This document shows, in pieces, positions 16,932-26,497 of a DNA stretch of 64,000 nt. The position numbers and the translations under genes are program-made. Every line of letters begins with the position of its first letter. Positions within the stretch are counted from its first letter, which is position 1. The stretch lies in the NCBI RefSeq assembly GCF_014287795.1, contig NZ_JACOON010000001.1:558001-622000 (forward strand). Reading direction: 5' to 3'. Under the pieces are notes generated by a model. It was not told the origin of the DNA, ran no database searches, and worked only from the letters and a program-made list of their open reading frames with translations. The stretch is from Christensenella tenuis. Its GTDB lineage: Bacteria > Bacillota > Clostridia > Christensenellales > Christensenellaceae.

Positions 16932-19169
16932 TCAGCCACACTTAGAGTAACCGCATGAACGGCAAATATTACATCCGCCTTCAAATGCCAGGGGTTTTCC
17001 GCATTCCGGGCATTTCGAGTCATCCGGCACTTCGGGTTCATCCTGCATGACAAGCGGCGCAACCTTTTCACTCTGCATCTGGGCCACCGTCTGAAGGACA
17101 CGCCCGATTGCGTCGGGGCACGAAAGCACTTTGACGTCTCCGCCTTTACGCAGTGTGGAATGGCACCGAATACCGCGCAATTGTTCCACGATGGATTCAA
17201 CATCCATGCCGGAACGCAATGCCGTTGAAATCAGACGGCTCGTTGCCTCAGACTGTGAGGGGCATCCGCCCGCGCGTCCAAGATTTGTAAACACCTCGCA
17301 AATTCCATTTTCATCATAATTAACTGTAATATAAAGGTTGCCACAACCAATCTTCACCTTTTGCGTGATTCCCTGAGTAATTTCCGGACGCATCCTGGGC
17401 GCAACCCTTCCCCCGTCTTTTTCCACAGCAGCAGCTTCCATCTCAGAGTTTTCTGCCTTATTCACCTTTCCGATGTTCAGAACCTGCGCATCCCTTGATC
17501 CGTCACGGTAAATCGTAACGCCTTTCAGTCCAAGCTCATATGCCAGTTCATAAACCATCCGCACATCGTTCTGTGTTGCCTCCCGCGGGAAGTTTACTGT
17601 CTTGGAAACCGCGTTATCTGTATATTTCTGGAATGCCGCCTGCATACGGATATGATATTCCGGTGTGATATCATGCGCCGTCACAAATACATCCCTGATT
17701 TCCTGTGGGATTTCTTCCATATGAGCTATGGTTCCCTCCTGTGCAATTTTAGACATCAGTTCTTTGCTATAAAGGCCGCGTTCCTTCATAACCTCCTCAA
17801 AATACGGATGGATCTCAAGAAGTTCATCATTGTCCATAACGTTGCGGATATAAGAAAGACCGAAAATAGGTTCAATTCCCGAAGAAGCGCCGCATATAAT
17901 CGAAATCGTCCCCGTAGGCGCAATGGTGGTAACGGTGGCATTTCTTTGCACCATCCCCTTGGATTTAAACACGCTTTCTGAATAAGTCGGGAACGTTCCA
18001 CGTTCCTTTGCCAGTTCGCCCGAAGCGTCGCGGGCTGTATCCCGCAGGAATTTCATCACTTTCTCCGCCAAAGCAATCGCTTCGTCGGAATTGTAAGGGA
18101 TTCTAAGCTTATAAAGAATGTCGGCGAACCCCATCAATCCAAGGCCAATCTTACGTGTCGATTGTGTCATTTCCCGGATTTCGGCCAACGGGTAATTATT
18201 TACTGTAATAACATTATCGAGAAAATGTACCGCATTGCGAATTGTCTTTTCAAATTCCTGATAATCAATTTCGTATTGATTACCTTTTTTAATCAGCATG
18301 GCGTCTAGGTTAATGGAACCAAGATTGCAGCTTTCAAACGGCAGAAGCGGCTGCTCTCCGCACGGGTTTGTGCTCTCAACCTCACCAAGGGAAGGCACCG
18401 GATTATCACGGTTGATACGGTCGAGAAATACAATCCCCGGTTCACCGTTCGTCCATGCCATTTTTACAATCAACTCAAATACATCGGGAGCATAAAGTTT
18501 TCCACATTCCTTTTTGTCGTGCGGATCGAAAAGTACATATTCACGCTTTTCATGAACAGCTTTCATAAACTCTTCGGTAATCCCTACGCTGATATTAAAA
18601 TTCGTAATTTCTGTCGTATTTTTTTTACATTGGATAAAATCCATAATGTCGGGATGATCGATCCGCAAGATACCCATGTTGGCACCCCTGCGCGTTCCAC
18701 CCTGTTTTACGGCTTCCGTTGCCGCATTGAATACTTTCATGAAGCTGATCGGCCCACTGGCTACGCCGCCGGTGGAATTAACCGATGCTCCCGCCGGGCG
18801 CAGGCGTGAAAAAGAAAATCCCGTTCCTCCGCCACTTTTATGGATAAGTGCCGCATTTTTAAGTGCGTCAAAAATATCTTCCATACTATCGGCCACCGGT
18901 AAAACGAAACAAGCCGAAAGCTGCCCCAGCGGACGCCCTGCATTCATCAATGTCGGGGAATTCGGCATGAATTTCAAATGATACATCATATCATAAAAAA
19001 TATCCTGTGTCGCCTTAATATCAGCATCCACATTAAATTCTTTGTCCGCCTCCGCTATTGCTTTGGCTACACGCTTAAAAAGGTCCTCCGGTTTTTCGGC
19101 AGGCTTTCCATTCGCATCCTTTTTCAGGTAACGTCTTTCAAGTACTGTTACCGCGTTCTTGCTTAACAT
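16932..19169 (-). CDS. nrdJ: adenosylcobalamin-dependent (class II) ribonucleoside-diphosphate reductase
   Basis: Makes deoxyribonucleotides using a cobalamin-generated thiyl radical, independent of oxygen. 745 residues. Visible signatures are QLSACFVLPV (redox Cys), HKSGGGTGFSFSRLRP, the active-site NPCGEQPLLPFE and the C-terminal zinc/redox tail with paired Cys (CPECGKP..CNICRSCGYSKCG). No N-terminal ATP cone is present. ATG at 19169 has GGGGGGAG 6 bases upstream; a TTG codon just before it is less likely. Two NrdR-box-like palindromes flank its promoter. The cobU gene in this window supplies part of the cofactor pathway. Confidence 0.97.
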   Translation of the reverse strand: MLSKNAVTVLERRYLKKDANGKPAEKPEDLFKRVAKAIAEADKEFNVDADIKATQDIFYDMMYHLKFMPNSPTLMNAGRPLGQLSACFVLPVADSMEDIFDALKNAALIHKSGGGTGFSFSRLRPAGASVNSTGGVASGPISFMKVFNAATEAVKQGGTRRGANMGILRIDHPDIMDFIQCKKNTTEITNFNISVGITEEFMKAVHEKREYVLFDPHDKKECGKLYAPDVFELIVKMAWTNGEPGIVFLDRINRDNPVPSLGEVESTNPCGEQPLLPFESCNLGSINLDAMLIKKGNQYEIDYQEFEKTIRNAVHFLDNVITVNNYPLAEIREMTQSTRKIGLGLMGFADILYKLRIPYNSDEAIALAEKVMKFLRDTARDASGELAKERGTFPTYSESVFKSKGMVQRNATVTTIAPTGTISIICGASSGIEPIFGLSYIRNVMDNDELLEIHPYFEEVMKERGLYSKELMSKIAQEGTIAHMEEIPQEIRDVFVTAHDITPEYHIRMQAAFQKYTDNAVSKTVNFPREATQNDVRMVYELAYELGLKGVTIYRDGSRDAQVLNIGKVNKAENSEMEAAAVEKDGGRVAPRMRPEITQGITQKVKIGCGNLYITVNYDENGICEVFTNLGRAGGCPSQSEATSRLISTALRSGMDVESIVEQLRGIRCHSTLRKGGDVKVLSCPDAIGRVLQTVAQMQSEKVAPLVMQDEPEVPDDSKCPECGKPLAFEGGCNICRSCGYSKCG

Positions 19170-19185
19170 CAAAAGCTCCCCCCGC

Positions 19186-19233
19186 GCAATATATTTAGTG
19201 TCTTTTATTCATCAAACACACTATATATAGTAC
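19186..19233 (-). promoter_or_regulatory. nrdJ promoter with tandem NrdR boxes
   Basis: Promoter on the minus strand: TTGATG (19210-19215), 16-bp spacer, TATATT (19188-19193). Box 1 at 19186-19201 reads ACACTAAATATATTGC on the minus strand and overlaps the -10. Box 2 at 19218-19233 reads ACACTATATATAGTAC on the plus strand, just upstream of the -35. Both resemble the NrdR consensus acaCwAtATaTwGtgt, and their centres are 32 bp (three helical turns) apart, the classic arrangement. NrdR represses ribonucleotide reductase genes when (d)ATP is plentiful. Confidence 0.8.
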
Positions 19234-19268
19234 ACCGAAAGGAATTGAAATACCAGCCTTTTTTCACT

Positions 19269-20057
19269 CTATTTTTTGAAAATTTTCAGGAATCGTTCGA
19301 AAACATCTATATGATGCGCCTCACCGGAAGAAAAAAATTTTATCCTGCCTTCGGAAAATGAGTCGTTCAGGAGTCCTTCCAGCGCAAGCACATCTGCAAC
19401 ATGCCGCGCCGTACCGTACATTCCATCAAATATTTCGCACGGCCCGCCACATATTTTCCTTGCAACGTCACGTATTTGATCACTGATAAACGAATAATGC
19501 GTACATCCAACCACGATTCCATTAAAATCGCATCGCCTGTACGGAAGAAATTTCTCGCAAAGGTACGCCTTAATATGCGGATCCGAAAGATTTCCTCTTT
19601 CCACTATCTCTGCAAGACCATCACAGGAAATATTCACGGCCTGATCCATTGCACCAAGTTTATCAAGAAGATGTAAATACCTTTTTTGGTGCAGGGTTGC
19701 CGGGGTTGCCAAAACGGCAATTTTTCCCTCCGGATATTTTTCCACCGCGGGTTTTACCGCAGGTTCAATGCTGATAATAGGAATATTATATTTTTCGCGC
19801 ATCGCCTGCACGGTAATACTCGTCGCCGTATTGCAAGCAATAATAATCATTTTAACGCCTTGCCGGCACAAAAAATCCCCGCAGGCAAGCGAAAGGTCAC
19901 GAATCTCTTCTTCAGACTTCGTTCCATAGGGGGCATTCGCGCTATCCCCATAGTAAATAAAATTTTCGTGCGGCAGGCATATTCTGGCCTGAGCAAGCAC
20001 GCTTATTCCGCCCGCGCCCGAATCATAAACACCGATCGGCAATTCCTTTTTCTGCAT
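19269..20057 (-). CDS. murI: glutamate racemase
   Basis: Provides D-glutamate for peptidoglycan. 262 residues from ATG at 20057. The frame extends upstream to 20156, but the family N-terminus begins here with PIGVYDSGAGG (6-16). Both catalytic Cys are present in IIACNTATS and VVGCTHYSF, and YGDSANAPYG is the substrate loop. It is divergent from rpsT. Confidence 0.95.
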   Translation of the reverse strand: MQKKELPIGVYDSGAGGISVLAQARICLPHENFIYYGDSANAPYGTKSEEEIRDLSLACGDFLCRQGVKMIIIACNTATSITVQAMREKYNIPIISIEPAVKPAVEKYPEGKIAVLATPATLHQKRYLHLLDKLGAMDQAVNISCDGLAEIVERGNLSDPHIKAYLCEKFLPYRRCDFNGIVVGCTHYSFISDQIRDVARKICGGPCEIFDGMYGTARHVADVLALEGLLNDSFSEGRIKFFSSGEAHHIDVFERFLKIFKK

Positions 20058-20150
20058 ATTCCAAATCCCAAATTTCTTCTTATAAACGTTTTTTATTATA
20101 TAACAAGACGGGAGCGGAGTAAAGGGCTCCATTTTCCTGTTAAAAATAGC

Positions 20151-20179
20151 TTGCAAATAGCCTTGTATTGTGATAAAAT
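20151..20179 (+). promoter_or_regulatory. rpsT promoter
   Basis: TTGCAA (20151-20156), 17-bp spacer, TAAAAT (20174-20179), 38 bp before the rpsT start codon, which has GGGGGG as ribosome binding site. Confidence 0.8.
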
Positions 20180-20217
20180 AGCCCTTGCTGGATTAAAATA
20201 TTACGGGGGGTGAAACA

Positions 20218-20481
20218 ATGCCTAACATTAAATCAGCAAAAAAACGCGTAAAAGTAATCGCTAAGAAAACTCTGCAGAACAAAATGATCAAATCAGCACT
20301 CAAAACCGATCTGAAAAAGTTTGACGTTGCAGTAAGCGCAAACGACGCAAATATCGGCGAGCTGTATAAGGACGCTGTCAGTGCGGTTGATAAGGCTGCT
20401 TTAAAAGGTACGATCCACAAAAACAAAGCAAATCGTACCAAAGCGCAATTGGCAAAAAAGTTAAACAGCAAAGCTGAATAG
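20218..20481 (+). CDS. rpsT: 30S ribosomal protein S20
   Basis: 87 residues, strongly basic, with the family N-terminus PNIKSAKKRVKV and the helical KAALKGTIHKNKANRTKAQL segment. Binds 16S rRNA early in 30S assembly. Own promoter, strong ribosome binding site and own terminator; convergent with holA, a neighbour it commonly has in Bacillota. Confidence 0.97.
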   Translation: MPNIKSAKKRVKVIAKKTLQNKMIKSALKTDLKKFDVAVSANDANIGELYKDAVSAVDKAALKGTIHKNKANRTKAQLAKKLNSKAE

Positions 20482-20512
20482 TTTTTTGTCTCCCCCATAA
20501 CGATAACATGCT

Positions 20513-20540
20513 AAAGGCTGATTCACCCTCAGCCTTTTTT
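20513..20540. terminator. terminator of rpsT, overlapping the holA 3' end
   Basis: AAAGGCTGA (20513-20521) / TCAGCCTTT (20529-20537) stem with TTTTTT on the plus strand. The right arm contains the holA stop codon, so the two convergent genes share this hairpin. Confidence 0.88.
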
Positions 20541-21545
20541 GTTTGGATTCATATAGATATCCACAAGCAATGGATACAGATCGGTCTTCAAACTGATTAC
20601 GCCTTGTTTGGCATCGAAATCCATCTGCGCTAATTTTTCAAGAGCACGGCGAATCTGCGGCGCCGTAAACTGCTTGCATTGTGTGAGAGCCCGACGTGCG
20701 GCAAATTCCCATGTCCCCGTCGCCTTCATAATGTGGGAAATGATCTTTTGCTCTGGAAAACGCGCATCCCTGCACGCTCTTGCAACCAGCATTTGACGAA
20801 AATTGTTGGAAAGAAGCGTTAAAAAGCCAATTGGATTATTGTCCTCCGCAAGTAATCGACCGATGAGCGCATGCGCTTCTTTTGCATAACCTCCCACCAT
20901 CAGGTCATGTATCTTATACACATTATACTGTAAGGATTTCACGGCATATTTTTCAATATCATCCGCCGTAATATCTCCCCTGCACACACATGAAAGTTTT
21001 TCAAGCTCATTCTGCACAATACCCATATCTCCGTCCGCAAGCGCGGCCAGAGTCTGCGCATTCTTTACAGAAATCAAAAGCCCCCTCCGCTTTGCGGCCT
21101 GTACGATATAGGCGGCAAGTTCATTTTCCTTCATCGCATTACATTCAATAAACATTCCTTTTTTCATAACATATTTCACAAATGCTTTTCGCTTGTCCAC
21201 TTTTCCCTGATGAACAATACACAACACATTTTGCGCTGGAAGGTTTGCTTTCTCAAATGGGGCACTAAACTCCCCTGATGCGGCCGGTGAAAGAAGATCG
21301 GTGTTTTTGATTACAACAACCCGGCGCTCTCCCATAAACGGAAGCGTTTCCAAAGAGCGTACTACTGCCATAGGTTCAGGGCGCTCCTCAAAAACCGAAA
21401 GATTTAATTCAGGCATCTGTACGTTAAGCGCTGCGAGCAAGGCATGAAACGCCTGCTGTATTTGTGCATCATCCTCGCCGGCCACCAATATGAAATTTTT
21501 GATATCCCCGCCTTTGATCTGTTTTAATGCTTCCCGTGCCTTCAT
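20529..21545 (-). CDS. holA: DNA polymerase III subunit delta
   Basis: Clamp-loader subunit that opens the sliding clamp. 338 residues: an AAA+-like N-terminal domain without a working Walker A (FILVAGEDDAQIQQAF near 19-34) and SLETLPFMGERRVVVIKN, typical of HolA, followed by the helical collar domain. It overlaps comEC by 4 bases, a conserved adjacency in Bacillota, and is the last gene of a long minus-strand run. Confidence 0.93.
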   Translation of the reverse strand: MKAREALKQIKGGDIKNFILVAGEDDAQIQQAFHALLAALNVQMPELNLSVFEERPEPMAVVRSLETLPFMGERRVVVIKNTDLLSPAASGEFSAPFEKANLPAQNVLCIVHQGKVDKRKAFVKYVMKKGMFIECNAMKENELAAYIVQAAKRRGLLISVKNAQTLAALADGDMGIVQNELEKLSCVCRGDITADDIEKYAVKSLQYNVYKIHDLMVGGYAKEAHALIGRLLAEDNNPIGFLTLLSNNFRQMLVARACRDARFPEQKIISHIMKATGTWEFAARRALTQCKQFTAPQIRRALEKLAQMDFDAKQGVISLKTDLYPLLVDIYMNPNKKG

Positions 21546-23758
21546 TGAACCACTCGCTTTTCTGTCTGTATTTGAATGTCTCCCTGCCCGTTCACCAAGA
21601 TCGTTACCGCTCCATCTTCCGAAGTAACAAACAGTCTAATTGCCTCTTTCTGCAATAAACTTAAAACCGTAGAATCAGGCAACCCTTTTTTATTATTTTC
21701 TTTTACGGAAATAACCGCATATTGAGGCTCCGTTTTTATTAGAAGCTCCTCCGTTACGGACCCCTTTCTGCCGCCGCCCGCCGGTTTTAAGACGGAAACG
21801 GGCCCCTCAAATTCCAAATATTCCGGCATTGTCTGTGCGAACAGGCACACCGCTTCTCCCCGATAGCGCAGTACCAGAGATTGGTATTTACCATCGGCTC
21901 CGACGTTTTCGAGAAAGATATTTTCGTTCAACTCTATTTTATCATATAATGTATATTCTTTCACGGGATATTGCGTATCGTATTCTTTGGCTTGATAATT
22001 TTCAGGTACGTACAATGTTTTTATCCTGCTGTCCGCCGCAAGCTGTTTCAAATTTTTCGTTCGATCATTTGTTACAATAATGCCGTCAAAAACGATTCCG
22101 TTTTTTTCCGCATAATTGCTTATATTCGAATATTGAAGATTTCCCCCATTATCGATCAGATAGTCTTTTCCTTCCGCGGAAACATGAATTGCGTCTCCTG
22201 TTCCAACATCAAGGATAACCACACGCAACGGGACGGAAGGCACAGCCGCAATTCCTGCAAAAAGAATGGCTCCCGTAAGAACTCCAACCATCAACGCTTT
22301 CGTTCTGCGTTTTATGAGCATATAGTCCGAACATAAAAAAATAACTGCCAGGACGGCTATGCAGGCCCACACCGGGAATCCGTTCACTTCGATAAATCCG
22401 AATGAACTTTGGGCAATCTGCTCATTAAGCCACGTAAGACCCCGAATCGAAATCTCCGCTGGGAACGCAAGAATCCGCCCGGCTTGTGGAATCCCAAGGG
22501 AAACAACAGTCCCAATTCCGCTAAACAGGACAATAATTCCCGCAAGAGGGATGGCAAAAAAATTTGCCAAAGGAGCGGCAAGCGCGACATTATTGAAAAA
22601 ATATGCCGTCATGGGAAAAACGGACGTAGTCGCTGAAAGTGAAGTGGCAAGCGGCGCATCCACTTTAGCTTTATCCAGATGAATTTTTCGAAAAAGACGC
22701 ATGAGCGGGGGATTCAGGCATAAAATGCCGAATACTACGCCATATGACATCAGCAGGCCCGGCAGGAAAAGCTGTGTGGTATTGCCCAGCAAAGTGAAAA
22801 TGAGAGCGGCAGAAAGAAATACAAGCGTATCCCGTTTTGAAAATTTCCATCTTCCTATTATCACAAATATGGTCATCAAAACAGCCCGCAGGATAGATGG
22901 GGCAAATCCCGTCAAGGTCGCATACAAAATAAGTATAACAATGTTGAGGGTAAACCTTACCCTTCTTTCCGCTTTCAGCTTTTTGAGCATAAAATTAAAA
23001 GCATAGGATAGGATTGCAACGTGAAGTCCTGAAATAGCCAGAATATGTGCGATTCCGGTTTTCGAAAAGCTATCTCTTGTCTCCTGTGAAATTTCATCCT
23101 TGATCCCCAAGAACATCGCTTTTGCAATGGGGGCACTCTCCTGTGAAAAAATCCCATTCATTTTCTCCGCTAGTTTTTCACGCAGTAAAAACGGGTATTG
23201 ATACCAGGAAAGCTCGTTCCCTTCTACATCAAGGGAGGCCCGGTAGAGGCTGAACCCAGCTCCTTTTCCTGCCAAGTACATGGTTTCATCAAAATCTCCC
23301 GGATTTCGTGGAGGCGAAGGCGGCGCGACTTCCCCTTCCGTCACTACCGTGTCTCCATATTCAAGGATGTCCGGCGAATACAGGATAACCTTCTTTCCGA
23401 AATTTTTCCCTCCAATCTTCACATCGGTCAGAAGATATGTATGCGTTTCCGCCTCCATTTTGGAACGGTCGGAAACGTATCCTTCAATCCGGTAGATCCG
23501 GTTCGGATCAAAGCCTGAAAAATCCGTATGAAACTGCATCTGGAATAAAAATGCCCCAAGGAAAAAGGCAAACAGGTACAGGACGGGAAACATTTGCTTT
23601 TTTTGTTTGAAAAAAAGAATACCAAAAAGAATCCCACACAAAATCCATGCAGGCAACGAAAAAACACCCGGCAAACCGAGGTAATATGCCGCGGCGATAC
23701 CCACCACTAAAAAGAATGCAAGAAAAGCGACTGGTCTTGGATTTAAGACGCGCTTCAT
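21542..23758 (-). CDS. comEC: ComEC/Rec2 DNA-uptake channel protein with degenerate metallo-beta-lactamase domain
   Basis: Membrane channel for single-stranded DNA during transformation. 738 residues from ATG at 23758 (GGGG 5 bases upstream; a TTG at 23770 is less likely). Order: N-terminal helices and DUF4131/OB region (1-200), competence domain with GIAHILAISGLHVAIL and multiple membrane helices (about 215-495), then a C-terminal MBL-type domain beginning VVILDVGTGDAIHV. In that last domain the metal-binding motifs are gone: the HxxADH position reads VTNDRTKN, and the HHGS position reads PAGGGRKGS. The fold pattern persists but nuclease activity is not expected. Confidence 0.92.
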   Translation of the reverse strand: MKRVLNPRPVAFLAFFLVVGIAAAYYLGLPGVFSLPAWILCGILFGILFFKQKKQMFPVLYLFAFFLGAFLFQMQFHTDFSGFDPNRIYRIEGYVSDRSKMEAETHTYLLTDVKIGGKNFGKKVILYSPDILEYGDTVVTEGEVAPPSPPRNPGDFDETMYLAGKGAGFSLYRASLDVEGNELSWYQYPFLLREKLAEKMNGIFSQESAPIAKAMFLGIKDEISQETRDSFSKTGIAHILAISGLHVAILSYAFNFMLKKLKAERRVRFTLNIVILILYATLTGFAPSILRAVLMTIFVIIGRWKFSKRDTLVFLSAALIFTLLGNTTQLFLPGLLMSYGVVFGILCLNPPLMRLFRKIHLDKAKVDAPLATSLSATTSVFPMTAYFFNNVALAAPLANFFAIPLAGIIVLFSGIGTVVSLGIPQAGRILAFPAEISIRGLTWLNEQIAQSSFGFIEVNGFPVWACIAVLAVIFLCSDYMLIKRRTKALMVGVLTGAILFAGIAAVPSVPLRVVILDVGTGDAIHVSAEGKDYLIDNGGNLQYSNISNYAEKNGIVFDGIIVTNDRTKNLKQLAADSRIKTLYVPENYQAKEYDTQYPVKEYTLYDKIELNENIFLENVGADGKYQSLVLRYRGEAVCLFAQTMPEYLEFEGPVSVLKPAGGGRKGSVTEELLIKTEPQYAVISVKENNKKGLPDSTVLSLLQKEAIRLFVTSEDGAVTILVNGQGDIQIQTEKRVVQ

Positions 23759-23802
23759 TTCTTCCCCCAATCAACGGGACCGCATACTGCGGTACATTTT
23801 AC

Positions 23803-24519
23803 TTATATATCATATTGTTTCATTTCTTTCACAACTTCCGTAGGCTTAAATACAGCTGTTGCTTCTTCCACAAGCTTTTCCTCCTGATAGGCAGGATTAA
23901 TATGCGTAAGCAACAAACGGCCTACGCCGGCTTTCTGTGCCGTTTGCGCGGCCTCACGTACATACATATGCGGAAGCGAGCCTGTGTTTTCCTGTGCCGA
24001 TAAAAAACCGCTGTCGCATAAAAACACGTCTGCTCCTCTGCAAAACTCCGTCAGATCGTCGCTGCGGCACGCATCGCCTGAGAATACAAAAATCTTTCCG
24101 GCGTCCTGAATTTTAACCGCATAACATTCTACCGGATGAATCGTTTTGCAAAAAGAAAGTTTCACGTTCGTCTCCGGAAGTAATATCTCCAGCGCCGCGG
24201 AAATCTCCGACGTATGAAAACATGGACAGGAATGCAGTATTCCATATTCCTTTTCCGGTGTGCGTGGAAGAAAAACCGGAATCACCATATCCCGAAGAGC
24301 GTAACGCAAAATAAACATATCGCTGCAATGATCGGAATGCAGATGTGTCAGCACAACCGAATCAAGCTCCTCCAGCCTGCAATATTCCTGAACACGCGAA
24401 AGACTCCCGCTGCCCGCATCAATCAATATCTTCTTTCCGCCACACTCCATCAGGTACGAGGTAGTCGCCCCTCCTTGTTTGGGATAAGGACCATATTTTC
24501 CAAGAACTGTAAGCTTCAT
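23803..24519 (-). CDS. MBL-fold metallo-hydrolase (YhfI/RNase Z-like)
   Basis: 238 residues. The zinc ligands are intact: VLTHLHSDH (HxHxDH), His in TIHPVE, Asp in FSGDACRS and His in LLLTHINP. The N-terminus (KLTVLGKYGPYPKQGGATTSY) resembles B. subtilis YhfI and the RNase Z superfamily. Cytoplasmic, no signal peptide; substrate unknown. It lies 44 bp upstream of comEC and overlaps the ECF gene by 4 bases, so it is cotranscribed with both. Confidence 0.82.
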   Translation of the reverse strand: MKLTVLGKYGPYPKQGGATTSYLMECGGKKILIDAGSGSLSRVQEYCRLEELDSVVLTHLHSDHCSDMFILRYALRDMVIPVFLPRTPEKEYGILHSCPCFHTSEISAALEILLPETNVKLSFCKTIHPVECYAVKIQDAGKIFVFSGDACRSDDLTEFCRGADVFLCDSGFLSAQENTGSLPHMYVREAAQTAQKAGVGRLLLTHINPAYQEEKLVEEATAVFKPTEVVKEMKQYDI

Positions 24520-25040
24520 GATGCTATCCTCAATTTCAGTTTATTTCTCATCATAAACATTGGATGGTAAAGTACCATGGCAAGTGCCGCGCCACATCCC
24601 GCCTGAATCAAATTCGGAATCAGCGTAAGCAAGGCTCCCCCAACGCCCACCAGGAGAGTCTCATATCCAAAATATCCGAAGGCCATTACGAGCGCAGCCG
24701 CCACGCATGCCATCGCGTATTGTTTGAACGAATCGCCTTTTTTTGTCATTGCACCGACAAGAAGCGCCATACATGCTTTAATCACAATCGTAGCCGGAAT
24801 ATAAACGGTAGATCCAACTGTGAGATCGGCGAGTCCGCTTCCTATTGCGGCAGAAAGCGCAGCGTAAGGGCCGCCTAAAATGAAAGCGGCACAATAGATA
24901 ATCACATCTCCAAGATTAAAATATGCGCCCTTCACGGCGGGAATCTGAATTACAAGCAGCATTGTTACTACGTAAACCAATGCCGCCGTAACCGCTGTTG
25001 TTGTGAGTCTTCTTGTCTTGATGTCCATTTTTCTTTTCAT
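24516..25040 (-). CDS. ECF transporter substrate-binding (S) component
   Basis: 174 residues, about five to six membrane helices. The S-component pattern is visible as AYFNLGDVIIYCAAFILGGP (39-58) and AAIGSGLADL, as in vitamin or precursor transporters that share an energising EcfAA'T module. No EcfA or EcfT gene is here, so it must use a module encoded elsewhere. The substrate cannot be read from sequence; no riboswitch precedes it, as it lies 7 bp after a GerMN gene. Confidence 0.85.
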   Translation of the reverse strand: MKRKMDIKTRRLTTTAVTAALVYVVTMLLVIQIPAVKGAYFNLGDVIIYCAAFILGGPYAALSAAIGSGLADLTVGSTVYIPATIVIKACMALLVGAMTKKGDSFKQYAMACVAAALVMAFGYFGYETLLVGVGGALLTLIPNLIQAGCGAALAMVLYHPMFMMRNKLKLRIAS

Positions 25041-25047
25041 GCCCCTC

Positions 25048-26490
25048 TTATTCGTCTTTAATAATTCCCGGATTTTTTAGCAACGGATCAATGATATTGA
25101 TAATTCCTCCGCCAAGGCTCTCCACACGCTCTCCATCGAGTAGGAACTGTACCCGCTTGATGTTTTCGATATTTGTTAGCGTATTGACAATAGAATAAAT
25201 CATCATAGATTCATCTTTTCTGCTGATCCCTTCCAGTTTTTCCGAAATAGAAGCATTAAAATCAACTACTGCTACATCCCCGGCCAAATAGACGTCATTA
25301 ACATCTTCCATTGATATTCCCGAAAGAAATGCCGGGCTTACATCCTTATCATCCAGACCAGCCGGCCCGCGCATTAGCTCTGCAAGGATTTCTTCTGGAT
25401 ATCCCGCCGTTCCCTGCTCCACCATACGTTCTACACTCATAAACAGTGTATATGTGGAGTTGGGGAAATACAACAATATATCATTTCCGAGCAGTTCATC
25501 ACTCATGGATTGCGTATAAATAACTGGCTCTGCCTGTGCGTTTCCATTTACATATATTTCTATCCCGTTTATATCCGGCATAAACCCGATTATAGTTTTC
25601 GCAAGGGCCAGTGCAGCAATTCTTTCCCCGTCGCTGAATTGCTGTGTAATCGCTACGGGCGCCTTATTAAAATTAAGCCGGACAATCTTTTGTCCATCTT
25701 CAAGCGTAACGATCTCTGTCCCCAGCAGCTCGGCGATTGTCTTATCTACAACCGGCATATGCTGATATGTATTCTCCGGCCCACGGATAATTGCCTGTAC
25801 GACTGCGCCAATCATCTCCTCAGGTACGTTTGTTTCAAACTGGAAACTTCTCGCTTCTGGAACCAAAAATTGTTCTGTACGGTCTAAAAAATACAGCATA
25901 ACATCCATGGAAGGTTTCTCCATGCGGGCCCGCTGTTCTATTTTTGTGATTTCCTCCTGAAGTGTTCCCTTTGGCTTTTGGAGAACGCCAACCGGCTGCC
26001 TCTCATATCCTGTTTGGATGCCATTAACAAAAATATTGATGTAAGATACACCTGAAAAATCTACAAGCGTTGACACGAGGGAGAGCTCCATCAATGCAAT
26101 TTCTTCATCCGTCTTTTCTTCATCCGTTCCGAGAAATACATTGATCAAATTGGGAAGTATTTCAATTCCCTCATAAGAAAATCCTTCCGCAACCGGACCA
26201 TACGTTTCCGTAGCAGGACCTTCAATAATCGCCTCGATAATCTTTTTTTCTGCACGCTCGTTTTGCCCCACCGACAATTTTCGCGTTTCCGCTGCAAGCG
26301 TCAGTTCGGATTTGGATTTATCAAGGAAATAAAGGGCTGGATTGATCACAATGCTCGGCTCCAAACTCACGGGCTGCATTACCGCTCCCGTTTCTGTATA
26401 ATTTTCCTGTTGGTTGGTGTCCTCTCTTACGACGGAGCATCCCGAAAAAACCAAGACTGCCGCAAGCAGAAACAACAATATCCTCTTCAT
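25048..26490 (-). CDS. lipoprotein with three GerMN domains
   Basis: 480 residues. Signal peptide with lipobox VFSGC (Cys19), so it is membrane-anchored outside. Three GerMN-like units follow: about 30-165, 190-330 and 340-465, each with the pattern ALYFLDKS / VMLYFLDRT / ILLYFPNST at the start, then an I.eGP or RGP motif and a strand ending FVNG / YVNG / LLDG. GerM-type proteins act at the cell surface in sporulation and germination, but GerMN domains occur more broadly. It is a likely product of the same transcript as the following two-domain paralogue and the kinase pair. Confidence 0.82.
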   Translation of the reverse strand: MKRILLFLLAAVLVFSGCSVVREDTNQQENYTETGAVMQPVSLEPSIVINPALYFLDKSKSELTLAAETRKLSVGQNERAEKKIIEAIIEGPATETYGPVAEGFSYEGIEILPNLINVFLGTDEEKTDEEIALMELSLVSTLVDFSGVSYINIFVNGIQTGYERQPVGVLQKPKGTLQEEITKIEQRARMEKPSMDVMLYFLDRTEQFLVPEARSFQFETNVPEEMIGAVVQAIIRGPENTYQHMPVVDKTIAELLGTEIVTLEDGQKIVRLNFNKAPVAITQQFSDGERIAALALAKTIIGFMPDINGIEIYVNGNAQAEPVIYTQSMSDELLGNDILLYFPNSTYTLFMSVERMVEQGTAGYPEEILAELMRGPAGLDDKDVSPAFLSGISMEDVNDVYLAGDVAVVDFNASISEKLEGISRKDESMMIYSIVNTLTNIENIKRVQFLLDGERVESLGGGIINIIDPLLKNPGIIKDE

Positions 26491-26497
26491 ATATCAC

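Noticed and set aside
19170..19268. cobalamin riboswitch before nrdJ
   Set aside because: The region is only about 100 bp and holds NrdR boxes and a promoter; no B12-box (rAGYCMGGAGaCCkGCcd-type) sequence is visible. None was seen before cobU either.
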